A DNA stretch of 64,000 bases from Stutzerimonas kunmingensis (GCF_021432085.1 NZ_CP090366.1:1736001-1800000), one strand, 5' to 3'. Positions 9,216 to 18,790 are shown, numbered from the stretch's first letter. The notes: generated by a model from the sequence alone, not told the origin. Translations and numbers: made by a program.

Positions 9216-10199
9216 TCAGAGCGCGGTGGAGAGGGTGATCGAGCCGAACTGGTCGTGTTCCTGCTGGCCCTGGAATTCGCGAGTGCGCCAGACGCTGGCG
9301 AACGCCAGCTGCCAGCGGCTCCAGGTCAGCGCCACACCGAGCTTGGCGTCGCCCACCCACTCGCGGCGGTCCACCGAATGGCTGTCCTCGAAGGTGTTGC
9401 CGTCCAGCAGCATGTTGTGCGCCATATAGCGGCCTTCGACATTGGCGAAGCCGTACCAGGCGAAGTCGCCGCCGGGGCGGAAGAACTGGCTGCCGCTTTG
9501 CGCCGGCGTAACCGCGGGGATGCTGAAGCTGCGCTGCAGGTTCTGACCCAGGCGCAGACCCAGCCCGGCCGAGCCGTAGCTGTATAGGTTGCCGAGGGCG
9601 AAACCGAGACTCGGGCCGTATTCCAGCTCCAGCCCGGCGAAGCGCTCCTGCAGCCACCAGCGATGCTGATAGCCCAGATTGACGAAGGGTTCGTTCTCCA
9701 GCTGGTTGTCCCAGCCGTTGGGCTCGTCGCTGTCGGTTGCCTTGTGCACGGCACGCTGCAAACGCTTGCCGCCCGCGGCCGGGCCAACGATGCCGACATC
9801 CAGGTGCAACCCTTGCGCGGTGCGCCAGCCGTCGTACTGGGTGTCGGAAAACATCGACATGCCGGCGAACAGCAGACCGGCGTAGGGGCGGTCGTCTTCG
9901 ATCAGTGCTCGAGTTTCTATTTCCTCCGGCGTGTAGATCTGATGGCCGAAGCGATAGGCGACGTTGTCGATTGCCGCTCCCGACCAGCCGGGCAGCAGAT
10001 CGGCGAAGCGCCGCGTCCAGCTCTGGTCGTCCGGTTCGAAACCCCAGATGACTTCCAGGCCGTTGGTGTAGTGACCATCGCTGCCCGAGGCGATGATGTC
10101 GTTCTCCGCCTTGATGGCGAGGATGTCCGCATGGCTGACGGCGGGGGCGGTGATGGATGCGGCGAGCAGGCACAAGCACAGCAAAGAACGAGAATGCAT
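9216..10199 (-). CDS. LpxR-family lipid A 3'-O-deacylase-like outer-membrane protein
   Basis: 327 residues with a cleavable signal peptide (cut near VSHA). The mature protein begins with the family signature KAENDIIASGSDGHYTNGLE, which holds the Asn-Asp and Ser/Thr active-site residues known from LpxR. RPYAGLLFAGM follows, then alternating strands of a 12-strand barrel. LpxR enzymes remove the 3'-acyloxyacyl group of lipid A in the outer membrane. The gene stands alone, convergent with the activator gene and 77 bases downstream of the acylation operon, with which it might share a surface-remodelling role. Family call secure; activity inferred. Confidence 0.82.
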   Translation of the reverse strand: MHSRSLLCLCLLAASITAPAVSHADILAIKAENDIIASGSDGHYTNGLEVIWGFEPDDQSWTRRFADLLPGWSGAAIDNVAYRFGHQIYTPEEIETRALIEDDRPYAGLLFAGMSMFSDTQYDGWRTAQGLHLDVGIVGPAAGGKRLQRAVHKATDSDEPNGWDNQLENEPFVNLGYQHRWWLQERFAGLELEYGPSLGFALGNLYSYGSAGLGLRLGQNLQRSFSIPAVTPAQSGSQFFRPGGDFAWYGFANVEGRYMAHNMLLDGNTFEDSHSVDRREWVGDAKLGVALTWSRWQLAFASVWRTREFQGQQEHDQFGSITLSTAL

Positions 10200-10276
10200 G
10201 ATTCAACTCCTGGCTTACGTTCTTGTTTGTATGTTCTTTCTCGGACCATCACCGCTTCCAGCGGTTCGCTTGCCGA

Positions 10277-11341
10277 TCAGGGCGCGTCGTACGCGCCGTT
10301 TCTGGCCAGTCCCGCCTTGCTGACCATCTCCTGCCTGGCTTCCTGTAGCTGCTCGGCCAGCGCCACGGAAAAGCCCTGCACGGCCGACCAGCGCAGGTGG
10401 ATGGCGTCGACGAAGGCGGCCGGTGGGGCAACCCATTCGCGATCGGCGTTCCAGTACTGCGCTCCGGCATTCCCGGCAATGGCGGCGTTCAGCTTGGCGT
10501 CGAAGCGGCCGAGAAAGCTGCCGTCGGCATCGACCTTGGCTTTCCACTGCGGGTGCAGGGGCGTGGAAACCACCAGCAGCTGGCGTTGCTCGTTCTTCAG
10601 GCGTTTCGACAGTTCGCCCAGGGCGACAAAGCAGCTGTCATCCAGCGCGTCCGGTTTGTCGTAGAACAGGCCGCGATCACCCTGCGGCTCCAGCGGCCCG
10701 TCGCCGTGGCGGGTGAACACCAACGGGTCCCATTCGATTTCGTTGGCCCGCTGCGCCTTGACCGTCTGCGCATTGCGCAACAGTGAACGCGGCGAGAAGT
10801 AGCGCATGTAGTAACCCCAGCGTGAGGCCTGCTGATAAACGTAGTGATCGGCATCCTCGCGGTCGAATACCGCATCCGGCACTTTCCAGCAGCCGGCGAA
10901 GTCCAGCGGATCGACGATCATCACCACCTGGCGGATGCTCGGCTCACGATCCAGCAGCCAGTTGGCGACATAGGTCGACTGGTTGGCGTGCAGGCCGCAG
11001 AACGCACCGTTGAGCGGACGCAAGCCGGGCGTCTGCTCGATCAGCACGTCACCATCGACATGGCGCCAGGCGACCGAGGAACCGACGATCAGCAGGTTCG
11101 GATCGGCGATGGGGTTGTGCCGCAGAAAGTGCAGCTTTTCGTCCACACACAGGCTGTTGGAGAAGGCCGGTGGCGGCAGGTTGTCGGTGTGATTGAGCCA
11201 GGCGAGCAGGGCGGCAAAGCCGCCGAGCATCCCGAACAGCCCGGCGAACATGCCCAGCAGGTAGCCGGCACGTATCCGCCGCTGGTCTGCTTCGGCCCGG
11301 GCGGCAACGCCGTCCGGGCATGTATCGACGGATCTGGCCAT
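10277..11341 (-). CDS. SGNH-hydrolase-like membrane-anchored protein, last gene of surface acylation operon
   Basis: 354 residues with one N-terminal membrane helix (GYLLGMFAGLFGMLGGFAALLAWL) and an extracytoplasmic domain. A nucleophile-type block (LLIVGSSVAWRHVD) and a later conserved segment (VVMIVDPLDFAGCW) resemble the SGNH/AlgX-AlgJ-like partners of MBOAT acyltransferases. It lies three bases after the acyl carrier protein gene in one operon. It probably completes transfer of an acyl group to a glycan in the periplasm. A canonical Asp-x-x-His pair is not obvious by eye, so it could be a non-catalytic partner. Confidence 0.6.
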   Translation of the reverse strand: MARSVDTCPDGVAARAEADQRRIRAGYLLGMFAGLFGMLGGFAALLAWLNHTDNLPPPAFSNSLCVDEKLHFLRHNPIADPNLLIVGSSVAWRHVDGDVLIEQTPGLRPLNGAFCGLHANQSTYVANWLLDREPSIRQVVMIVDPLDFAGCWKVPDAVFDREDADHYVYQQASRWGYYMRYFSPRSLLRNAQTVKAQRANEIEWDPLVFTRHGDGPLEPQGDRGLFYDKPDALDDSCFVALGELSKRLKNEQRQLLVVSTPLHPQWKAKVDADGSFLGRFDAKLNAAIAGNAGAQYWNADREWVAPPAAFVDAIHLRWSAVQGFSVALAEQLQEARQEMVSKAGLARNGAYDAP

Positions 11342-11344
11342 GAC

Positions 11345-11593
11345 TCAACGCCCTCCGAGTTTGGTCTGGATCAGTTGCGCGAAGTGGCCAACGTTCTTCA
11401 GCGATTCCAGTTCGGCGGTGCGGAACTTGATGCCGAAGCGTTGCTCGGCGGCCACGATCAGCAACACATGGGTCTGACTATCCCAGCCATCGATGTCGTC
11501 GGCGGTGGTTTCGGGCGTGAGGACGATATCGTCATCGTCGAACACGTCGTGGAAGACTTGGGTCAGCGCCTGGAGAATTTCCTTTTCGTTCAT
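11345..11593 (-). CDS. Acyl carrier protein
   Basis: 82-residue acidic carrier protein. The phosphopantetheine attachment serine is Ser39 in IDGWDSQTH, a slightly divergent form of the DSL motif. Its start overlaps the stop of the FkbH-like gene (ATGA), so the two are translationally coupled. In this setting it most likely carries a C3 acid loaded by the FkbH-like enzyme rather than acting in fatty acid synthesis. Confidence 0.88.
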   Translation of the reverse strand: MNEKEILQALTQVFHDVFDDDDIVLTPETTADDIDGWDSQTHVLLIVAAEQRFGIKFRTAELESLKNVGHFAQLIQTKLGGR

Positions 11594-13491
11594 GCTTGCA
11601 CCTGGATGTGATGGTTGATGGGAGCGCGCGAGGCCAGCTCGTAGCGCCAGAAACTTGCATCGGTAGCGGCGTTGGCAGGGGCGGGGCGCTGCTCGAAGCC
11701 CAGCCGCGGATAGTGCTCGGCGACCATGCCGTTGCGTTCGGTGGGGCGGTATTCGCCAACCAGTGCTCCCCAGCCGGCAGCTGCTGCCGCATCGGCCAGC
11801 ACCTCCAGTACGGCCATCTCGACTTCACGCCCCAGTACGCGGCAGCTCATCAGCCAGCTGTCGATCAGCAGTTCGTCAGCCTCGATGGCGGCATCCGGTC
11901 GCGCCAGCACCACGCTGATCAGGCCGTTGTCGCCGAACTTGTCTTCCAGTCGCAGGGCCAGCGCGATGGTTTGCGGATCGCTGGCCATGCGCTCGACTTC
12001 GGCTTCGGTATAGCGGCGGGTGGTGAGATTGAACTGGTTGGTCTTGTTGATCAGCTGGGTGGCGCGGGCCAGTTCGGTGGCGCCGATGTGGCTGACGCGC
12101 AGCACCATCTGCAGCCCGCGCAGGTAGCCTTCCATATCCGTGGCCTGGTTCAGCGCGGCCTTGCGTTCGGCATTCAGCGCATAGCTGCGGCCGCGCTCGG
12201 CGTCATCGGAGGTAAAGGACACGGCCTCGAAATAACCCGCGGCGGCGATGCGTGCGGGGTAATCGGCGACATCGTCGGGCAGTTCCGGTACGGCGACTTC
12301 CGGCAGCTCGCGGCGCACGATGTCGCGCTCGGCGGGGTTGTCGTCGACGAACACCAGGCTGTCCAGACCGATATCGAGCATGCTCGCGATGCGCCGCAGG
12401 TTGCCGGCCTTGTCTTCCCAGTTGGCGACGAAAGCTGCGATATCGCTGCGCTTGAGCGCCATTTCCGGATGTGCGAATGCCGCCTCGGCAACGTGCAGGT
12501 CGTTCTTGCTGCACACCGCAAGAATCACCCCGCGGCGCGCCAGTTGCGCGGCATAACGCTGGAAGGCGAGAAACGCCTCGCCGCTGGGGCTGCCCTGGCC
12601 GAGCTGGATACCGTCGATGCCGTCATCACCGATCACACCGCCCCACAGGGTGTTGTCCAGATCGAGTACCAGGCATTTGCGTGACAGCCCGGCAGTGGCC
12701 GCCGCGATCCGCGCCAGATGTTCGCCATAAAGCGGTGCCAGCGTCGGGCTGACCAGCTGCTTGGCCTGATGCCAGCGCACCGGCTCGGCCAGGCCGTCGC
12801 CATAAGCGGCTGCGTGCCAGGCCAGATCGAGCAGCAGCACGCCATCCTCGCGGGCGGCGGCGCGGATGGCCGCGTTTAACCGTTCGATGACTGCCCGCGG
12901 GGAAGCCGGCACCAGTGCTTCGTAAGAGCCGAACAAGGGCGGTGCGACCGGCACCAGGGTTTGCTGCACCACCTGCGCGGCATAGCGTTCGCGGGCCCGG
13001 CGCCAGAGCAGGCGCAGCTCATCGACGCGTTCCGCCACGGCGGCATCCACTTCCGCCTGACTGGCCTGCAAGGGCAGTTGCAGCGGCGCGTCATGGGCGT
13101 CCAGCGCCAGCAGCACCAGCTGCGGGGCAAAGGCGTCCAGCGCCGGGTCATCAGCCAGCAGTGCCTGGCGGTACATGCCGTAGGGCGCAACGTGCAGCGA
13201 CAGCGCCAGCCGCCGTTGCAGCCCGGCCACGCGGATAGCCGGCAGCAGGTGATCGACCGTGTGCGAGGACAGCAATGCCAGCCGCAGCGGCGTCAGTCGT
13301 GCCGCTGCGGCGTGCTGCTCTACGCCCGTGGCGGCTAGCTTGTCCAGTCGCGCGGTCAGGGTGAAATCCCGTTGAAAGGTCGCCAGCCGCGCGGCTTCGT
13401 GCAGGCGCTGCAACGGGTCATCGATACGTTTGGCTTGGCTGATCGCGGCGGAGAGATCCGGGTGCGCCGGCAGCCAGTGAAGTTGTTGCAT
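11590..13491 (-). CDS. FkbH-like HAD-IIIC / GNAT protein
   Basis: 633-residue three-part protein. Residues 1-270 form an SGNH-like N-terminal domain. The HAD phosphatase core begins with LVLDLDNTLWGG near residue 275, with later CSKNDL and FVDDNPAERD motifs. The last 180 residues resemble a GNAT acyltransferase. FkbH proteins dephosphorylate 1,3-bisphosphoglycerate and load the glyceryl group onto an acyl carrier protein, which here is encoded by the next, overlapping gene. With the MBOAT upstream, it is tempting to infer delivery of a glyceryl or related C3 acyl group to a surface polymer. That step is inference. Confidence 0.85.
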   Translation of the reverse strand: MQQLHWLPAHPDLSAAISQAKRIDDPLQRLHEAARLATFQRDFTLTARLDKLAATGVEQHAAAARLTPLRLALLSSHTVDHLLPAIRVAGLQRRLALSLHVAPYGMYRQALLADDPALDAFAPQLVLLALDAHDAPLQLPLQASQAEVDAAVAERVDELRLLWRRARERYAAQVVQQTLVPVAPPLFGSYEALVPASPRAVIERLNAAIRAAAREDGVLLLDLAWHAAAYGDGLAEPVRWHQAKQLVSPTLAPLYGEHLARIAAATAGLSRKCLVLDLDNTLWGGVIGDDGIDGIQLGQGSPSGEAFLAFQRYAAQLARRGVILAVCSKNDLHVAEAAFAHPEMALKRSDIAAFVANWEDKAGNLRRIASMLDIGLDSLVFVDDNPAERDIVRRELPEVAVPELPDDVADYPARIAAAGYFEAVSFTSDDAERGRSYALNAERKAALNQATDMEGYLRGLQMVLRVSHIGATELARATQLINKTNQFNLTTRRYTEAEVERMASDPQTIALALRLEDKFGDNGLISVVLARPDAAIEADELLIDSWLMSCRVLGREVEMAVLEVLADAAAAAGWGALVGEYRPTERNGMVAEHYPRLGFEQRPAPANAATDASFWRYELASRAPINHHIQVQA

Positions 13492-13512
13492 GCCTGGGAC
13501 TCCTTGTCGTGG

Positions 13513-15051
13513 TCAGAACTGGAAGTAGAGGAATTCGGTCGGCGCCATGGAAAAGGCGATCGCCAGGGCGAAGAAACCGAGCACGCCTACCGCCATGCCG
13601 TGGATCGCCGTCGGCCGCCAGGCGCTGACCGGCAGCAGCCGTTCGGTCCAGTGCGGCTGAGCCTGGAAGTTGAGTGCGGTTCGGAAGTGGCCCATCCACT
13701 GCTGCACGTTGGGCATGCCCCAGACGAACACCAGCAGCGCGGCGATATAGACGAAGTCGGAGCGATCCATCGCCGTACTGGCCGGGCTCAGGCCGAGCAT
13801 GCCGGCGAAGATCGCCATGGCGGTCGGCACGTCGCTGGCGCGAAAGAACACCATTGCCACCACAACGCAGCCGAAAGTCAGCGCGACGGCCGCCGCCTTG
13901 TGCCACCAGATGTCGCTGTCCAGCTTCCAGCCCTGACGTGCCTTCCAGGCACGCCAGCCGTGGGCGACCACCAGATAGAAGCCGTGTAGCAGGCCGAAGG
14001 CAACGAAGTGCCAGCCGGCGCCATGCCAGATGCCGGAAATGAACATGGTGAACACGGTGGGGTAGGCGACCAGCGCAAAGAAGGTGCCGGCGGTCATCTT
14101 GCCCCGCCGCGGCTGCGGCTTGCCGGCCGCCATGCGCGCGCGGGTCACGCGCAGCACGATGGGGTTGTAGATGTAGGCCGTGAGAAAACGCGTCAACGTC
14201 ATGTGCCAGCGCGACCAGTAGTCGATGACATTGCGCGCCTTGAACGGGCTGTTGAAGTTGGCCGGCAGGCTGATGCCGAACAGCAGCGCGAGGCCGATGG
14301 CCATGTCGCTGTAGCCGGAAAAGTCGAAGTAGATCTGCAGCGTGTAGGTCAGCGCTCCGGTCCAGGCATCGTAGAACGCCGGGATGGTGCCGTCGGCAGC
14401 CAGGCTGAAGACCGGCGTGGCCTTCAGCGCGAGGGTGTCGGCGATCACCACCTTCTTGAACAGGCCGAGCAGAAACACCGTCGCGCCCAGCGACAGGTTG
14501 TCGATGCGCGCGCGGAAGCTGTCGCGGTCGTTGAACTGCGCAAGCATCTCACCGTGGTGGGTGATCGGCCCGGCGATCAGTTGCGGAAAGAAGCTGATGA
14601 ACAGGCAGTAGTTGGCGAAATCGTGCTCTTCCACCACGCCATCATGGGCATCGACCAGATAGGCGATCTGCTGGAAGGTGAAGAAGGAGATCGCCAGCGG
14701 CAGGATGATGTCTTCCACCCGCCAACCGAGATCCAGCGCCGCATCCAGCGTGCCTAGCAGGAAACCGGTGTACTTGTAGTAGACCAGCAGCAGCACGTTG
14801 GCCGCGACCGCCAGCCCGAGCACCAGACGTGAGGGGTGCCGGAGCAGGTAGCCACCGAGCAGATAGTTGACCAACATGCTGCCGAACAGCAGCGGTACGT
14901 AGACCGGGTTCCACCAGCCGTAGAACACCAACGAGACGACGGTCAGCCAGATCACCGCGAGCCGCTGTCGGCCCGATCCGGTCAGCACGAAGAATCCAAT
15001 CAACACCACCGGTAGAAAGCCGGCGATGAATTCCACTGAATTGAAAAGCAT
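13513..15051 (-). CDS. MBOAT-family O-acyltransferase (AlgI/DltB type)
   Basis: 512-residue polytopic inner-membrane protein, the first gene of a four-gene operon. It shows the MBOAT hallmarks: YFDFSGYSDMAIG, NFNSPFKARNVIDYWSRWH and the catalytic histidine context ISGIWHGAGWHFVAFGLLHG. AlgI and DltB homologues move an acyl group from a cytoplasmic donor across the membrane for attachment to alginate or teichoic acid. Because the donor genes beside it are an acyl carrier protein and an FkbH-like loader, the acyl group may be unusual. No polysaccharide polymerase gene is adjacent, so the acceptor is unknown. Confidence 0.92.
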   Translation of the reverse strand: MLFNSVEFIAGFLPVVLIGFFVLTGSGRQRLAVIWLTVVSLVFYGWWNPVYVPLLFGSMLVNYLLGGYLLRHPSRLVLGLAVAANVLLLVYYKYTGFLLGTLDAALDLGWRVEDIILPLAISFFTFQQIAYLVDAHDGVVEEHDFANYCLFISFFPQLIAGPITHHGEMLAQFNDRDSFRARIDNLSLGATVFLLGLFKKVVIADTLALKATPVFSLAADGTIPAFYDAWTGALTYTLQIYFDFSGYSDMAIGLALLFGISLPANFNSPFKARNVIDYWSRWHMTLTRFLTAYIYNPIVLRVTRARMAAGKPQPRRGKMTAGTFFALVAYPTVFTMFISGIWHGAGWHFVAFGLLHGFYLVVAHGWRAWKARQGWKLDSDIWWHKAAAVALTFGCVVVAMVFFRASDVPTAMAIFAGMLGLSPASTAMDRSDFVYIAALLVFVWGMPNVQQWMGHFRTALNFQAQPHWTERLLPVSAWRPTAIHGMAVGVLGFFALAIAFSMAPTEFLYFQF

Positions 15052-15451
15052 CTTTCCCTATCCCTGCTCAGCGTACGTGCATCGCTGCCCAGGCCGCCGG
15101 CAAGGCGGGGCGAGTCATCCATAAAGTCCTAGCGCCACGCCACCGACAATCCATCCTGGTCGGCTTTGCGACATCCTCGGTCCATCAGTGGGTGCTCGCT
15201 CGGGTTACGGCCACCTTGGCCGGCTTCCCCTGAGCTCCTATGGCTCGGACGTGAAGGTGTAAAAAAAAGTTGCAGTGTTTGTTGCGCCGTCGAGCGCTTT
15301 GTTGCCGCAGGTCAAAAGGTCCCCGGCGGGCGTGGCCTGCAGGCCATTTCCGTCGGTCGGGAAAGTTCCCGGCATTTTTCAAGGCTCGGAACATTTGAGC
15401 GCGAACGAGCTACTGGCGTGTTCGGGCGACCGGGTGAAGGTGCCGGTCCGC
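15052..15451. other. Noncoding, about 400 bases upstream of the MBOAT operon
   Basis: Should contain the promoter of the minus-strand acylation operon. A T8 tract and a GGAACTT motif (a typical envelope-stress -35 element) are present on the minus strand, but I find no matching -10 at the right distance. Frames that read through here are Arg/Ala-rich shadows. Confidence 0.4.
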
Positions 15452-15685
15452 TCAGCGGACGCTGCTCAACCCTGCGCTGCTGCGCGCGCGCTGAACGCTT
15501 CTCGACGCGGCGGCAGGCGGTTCGACCTTGCGCTGCAGGTGCCGCACGGTGCGCTTTAGCCGCTGCACCTTGTCTTCCAGTTGGAAGACCTTGCGGTTGT
15601 TGTAGAACATGCCCAGCACGAACCCCACCGAAGTGAAGACCAGGCCATAGATGAGTGCGGCTTCATAGAGATAGCTGGAAAACAT
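15452..15685 (-). CDS. Small membrane protein with coiled-coil tail, function unknown
   Basis: 77 residues: an N-terminal membrane helix (LIYGLVFTSVGFVLGMFY), a basic helix (QLEDKVQRLKRTVRHLQRKV) that could form a coiled coil, and a low-complexity tail. AGAGGA lies nine bases before the ATG, which argues that it is translated. It is divergent from the YihY gene. I do not recognise the family. Confidence 0.5.
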   Translation of the reverse strand: MFSSYLYEAALIYGLVFTSVGFVLGMFYNNRKVFQLEDKVQRLKRTVRHLQRKVEPPAAASRSVQRARSSAGLSSVR

Positions 15686-15890
15686 CCTGTCGTCCTCTGC
15701 GGGTAATGGCCCACGCTCGTCGAGCGAATCAACCCGGAATGGGCTGATGCCAATCTGCCTTTATGTGACAGGACGCACAGTGGAAACGTTCCCGCTGCGA
15801 TGGCTGCGTCAGATGTCTAGCAGCGAACTCTCCAGCAGAGCGGTCGTCCCATTTTCTAGACCGCACATTTCACTGATTGGGGAAACATCG

Positions 15891-16766
15891 ATGGCCATGC
15901 TGGACACCCGCGGTATCGGGGTCGTGACCTTGCTCAAGCGTACGTTCAAGGAATTCGGCAACGACGACATGTCGACCTATGCCTCGGCGCTGGCATACCG
16001 CGGCCTGTTCTCGATGTTTCCGTTCCTGCTGTTTCTCATCGCCTTGCTCGGCTTTCTCGATCTACAGAACTTCTTCGACTGGTTGCGCATGCAGGCCGAG
16101 CTGGCCCTGCCGCCGATGGCGATGGAGCAAATCAATCCGGTCATTGACCAGTTGCAGGAACAGAAGGCGGGGCTGCTGTCGTTCGGTATCGTCGTGGCGC
16201 TGTGGACAGCCTCGGTCGGTTTTCGCTCGCTGATGAATGCGATGAACCGCGCCTACGACGTGGAGGAGGGGCGACCGAGCTGGAAGCTGATCCTGCTTTC
16301 GTTGGCCTATACCGTGGGCATCGCCGTGCTGCTGCTGTTGTCGGCCGGGCTGATGATCGTCGGGCCGCAGGTGATGGAGTGGCTGGCTTCGCAGGTCGGC
16401 CTGAAGGACGTCGTCGTGCTGCTCTGGACCTGGCTGCGCTGGCCGGTGATCGTACTGATGCTGATGCTGGTGGTGGCGCTGCTGTACTACGTGGCGCCGG
16501 ATGTGAAGCAGGAGTTTCGCTTCATCACGCCGGGCTCGGTGCTGGCCGTGCTGGTGTGGATTCTGGCCTCGATCGCGTTCGGCATCTATGTGCAGAACTT
16601 CGCCGACTACAACGCGACCTACGGCAGCATCGGCGCCATCATCGTCTTGCTGCTTTATCTGTACATCTCCTCGGCAGTGCTGCTGTTCGGTGCCGAACTC
16701 AATGCGGTGATCGAACACGCTTCGGTCGAAGGCAAGGACCCGGGCGAGAAGGTGCCGGACGCCTGA
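15891..16766 (+). CDS. YihY/BrkB-family inner-membrane protein
   Basis: About 291 residues with six membrane segments. The family signatures are ASALAYRGLFSMFPFLLFLI near the N-terminus and YNATYGSIGAIIVLLLYLYI near the C-terminus. I start at the ATG at 15891, preceded by GGGGA; the frame extends upstream to 15747 without a better signal. The family was once misnamed ribonuclease BN. Its role is unknown, and transport or virulence functions have been suggested for some members. Confidence 0.88.
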   Translation: MAMLDTRGIGVVTLLKRTFKEFGNDDMSTYASALAYRGLFSMFPFLLFLIALLGFLDLQNFFDWLRMQAELALPPMAMEQINPVIDQLQEQKAGLLSFGIVVALWTASVGFRSLMNAMNRAYDVEEGRPSWKLILLSLAYTVGIAVLLLLSAGLMIVGPQVMEWLASQVGLKDVVVLLWTWLRWPVIVLMLMLVVALLYYVAPDVKQEFRFITPGSVLAVLVWILASIAFGIYVQNFADYNATYGSIGAIIVLLLYLYISSAVLLFGAELNAVIEHASVEGKDPGEKVPDA

Positions 16767-16920
16767 GGCGCCGTCTGGCGCCCCGCTGCGAACAACCCTT
16801 CTACGTAACGGTCATCTATTTCATTACAGAATTATTCCGCAGGGATTGCGGAGCATGCCGCTGACGCGCGACGTGCCCGGCGAGGCCGGAGTTCTGCTAT
16901 GGGACCGACGGAGAAGTACC

Positions 16921-18036
16921 TTGCATATCGCGGATATGACCATGTTCTACGCGCCCGCCAGTGGTGGCGTGCGCACCTATCTCGAGGCGAAGCATCGCAG
17001 GCTGCAGCTTTACTCCGGCGTTCGGCACAGCATTCTTGTGCCGGGCGGCGACTACAGTCACAACGACGGCCTCTATGAGGTGCCGGCACCGATCCTGCCG
17101 TTCGGCAAGGGCTACCGCTTTCCGATCCGCCGCGCGCCCTGGCGCAATCTGCTGCGTTCGCTGCGTCCTGATCTGATCGAGGTCGGCGACCCCTACATGA
17201 CCGCATGGGCGGCACTGGATGCGGGGCGCCGGCTCAATGTTCCGGTCATTGGTTTCTATCACTCCGACCTGCCACTGCTGGTCAGCAACCGCATCGGCAG
17301 TTGGCTGGGCACCAACCTCAACGGCTACGTTTCAAAGCTGTACGGAAGTTTCGACCGGGTGTTGGCACCCAGCGAAGTGATGGCCGACAAGCTCTTGCAC
17401 CTCGGCGTGAAGAACGTCTTCGTGCAGCCCTTGGGGGTTGATCTGGACACCTTCTGCCCCGAGCGCCGCGACCCCGATCTGCGCCGCGAGCTGGGCCTGG
17501 CCGACGACACCCGGCTGATGATCTTTGCCGGGCGCGGTTCGCGGGAGAAGAACCTGCACGTCCTGCTGGAAACCGCGCGCCAGCTCGGCAAGCCGTACCA
17601 CCTGTTGCTGGTGGGTTCGAGCATGCCGCAGCGGGTGCCGGACAACGTCACGGTGATCGATCGCTTCTGTTGTGCCAGCGAAGTGGCGCGCTACATGGCC
17701 AGTAGCGATGTGCTGCTGCATGCGGGCAATCAGGAGACCTTCGGCCTGGTGGCGCTCGAAGCCATGGCCAGCGGTATTCCGGTGATCGCCGCGCGTGCCG
17801 GTGCGTTACCGGAGCTGGTGCCGTTCTACACCGGGCGCCTGTGTCGGCCGCTCGACCCGAGGGCCATGGCGCATGCCGTGCGTGAGCTGTTCGAAGACGA
17901 TCCGCGACTGCTCGGACAGCAGGCGCGCCAGCATGTCGAGGCGCATCATGCCTGGGATGCCGTGGTGGCGGGGTTACTCGCTCATTATCACGCGGTGCTC
18001 GGCACAGCGGACCTGCCGGTAGCCGTACATGGCTGA
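16921..18036 (+). CDS. Glycosyltransferase, GT4 family
   Basis: Retaining GT-B glycosyltransferase, first gene of a three-gene overlapping operon. I prefer the TTG at 16921 (reads M-HIADMTMFYAPASGG) because GGAGAA is correctly spaced before it and the family begins this way; the ATG at 16855 is an alternative. The GT4 nucleotide-sugar site shows as IFAGRGSREKNLHVLLE and the EX7E motif as ETFGLVALEAMASGIPVI. The stop overlaps the next gene by eight bases. The sugar and acceptor are unknown; the partners suggest a surface glycolipid. Confidence 0.9.
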   Translation: MHIADMTMFYAPASGGVRTYLEAKHRRLQLYSGVRHSILVPGGDYSHNDGLYEVPAPILPFGKGYRFPIRRAPWRNLLRSLRPDLIEVGDPYMTAWAALDAGRRLNVPVIGFYHSDLPLLVSNRIGSWLGTNLNGYVSKLYGSFDRVLAPSEVMADKLLHLGVKNVFVQPLGVDLDTFCPERRDPDLRRELGLADDTRLMIFAGRGSREKNLHVLLETARQLGKPYHLLLVGSSMPQRVPDNVTVIDRFCCASEVARYMASSDVLLHAGNQETFGLVALEAMASGIPVIAARAGALPELVPFYTGRLCRPLDPRAMAHAVRELFEDDPRLLGQQARQHVEAHHAWDAVVAGLLAHYHAVLGTADLPVAVHG

Positions 18037-18790
18037 GGCTGCTCTGACGCTGGTGCTGCACGACGTGGCCGCGGAAACCTGGCCGGACTACCGGCCCTTC
18101 GTCGAGGCGGTGGACGCCATCGGCGGCGTGCCGATCACCTGGCTGGTGGTCCCGGACTTTCATCAGCGCAATCCGCTGGTCCAGCAGCCGGATTTTTGCC
18201 GGCTGCTGGACCAGCGTGTGCAGCGTGGTGACGAACTGGTGCTGCACGGCTGCTACCACGCCGATCTCGAGCCCGCGCCGAAGACGCCGCGAGACTGGTT
18301 CATGCGCCGCGTATACACCCATGAGGGCGAGTTCTACGGCCTCGACGAACAGGCTGCGAGTGACCGGCTGGCGCGCGGTCTGGAGTTGTTCCGGCGCCAG
18401 CAATGGTCGTTGCATGGCTTCGTCGCTCCTGCCTGGCTGATGAGCGAGGGCACTCGGCGTGTCCTGGCCGACAGTGGGCTGACCTATACCAGCGACCCGG
18501 GCCACCTTTATCTGCTACCCGACTTTTCTCCAATCAGGGCGCCGGGGCTGGTCTGGAGCGCTAGAAGCCCCTGGCGCCGTGGTGTGTCCTGGCTGGTCAG
18601 CGAACGCCAGTTGCGTCAGAGCCGTCAGGCGCCATTGCTGCGATTGGGCCTGCATCCGGTGGATATGCGCCACGAGTTCTCCCGCCGCTACTGGCTCGAT
18701 GTGCTCGAACGGATGCTGCGGGACGGCAGGACACCGCTGACCAAGATCGACTGGCTGCGCCAGTACCGCCAGACGAGCGCCGTGGCATGA
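18029..18790 (+). CDS. DUF2334-type polysaccharide deacetylase family protein
   Basis: 253 residues with the NodB-like fold: LVLHDVAAETWPDYRPF near the start (metal-site Asp), LHGCYHAD (His pair) and GFVAPAWLMSE. This class removes N-acetyl groups from sugars. The coding region overlaps the glycosyltransferase by eight bases and the next gene by four, so the three products probably act on one glycan. The protein lacks an obvious signal peptide, so it may work in the cytoplasm. Confidence 0.82.
   Translation: MAEAALTLVLHDVAAETWPDYRPFVEAVDAIGGVPITWLVVPDFHQRNPLVQQPDFCRLLDQRVQRGDELVLHGCYHADLEPAPKTPRDWFMRRVYTHEGEFYGLDEQAASDRLARGLELFRRQQWSLHGFVAPAWLMSEGTRRVLADSGLTYTSDPGHLYLLPDFSPIRAPGLVWSARSPWRRGVSWLVSERQLRQSRQAPLLRLGLHPVDMRHEFSRRYWLDVLERMLRDGRTPLTKIDWLRQYRQTSAVA

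Noticed and set aside
15166-15636. 156-codon + strand frame across the MBOAT promoter region
   Set aside because: Overlaps the better-supported small membrane gene on the other strand, Arg/Cys-rich composition, no ribosome site.
15781-15820. Envelope-stress (AlgU-type) promoter before the YihY gene
   Set aside because: GGAAAC is present but no TCTGA-type -10 at 16-17 bases.
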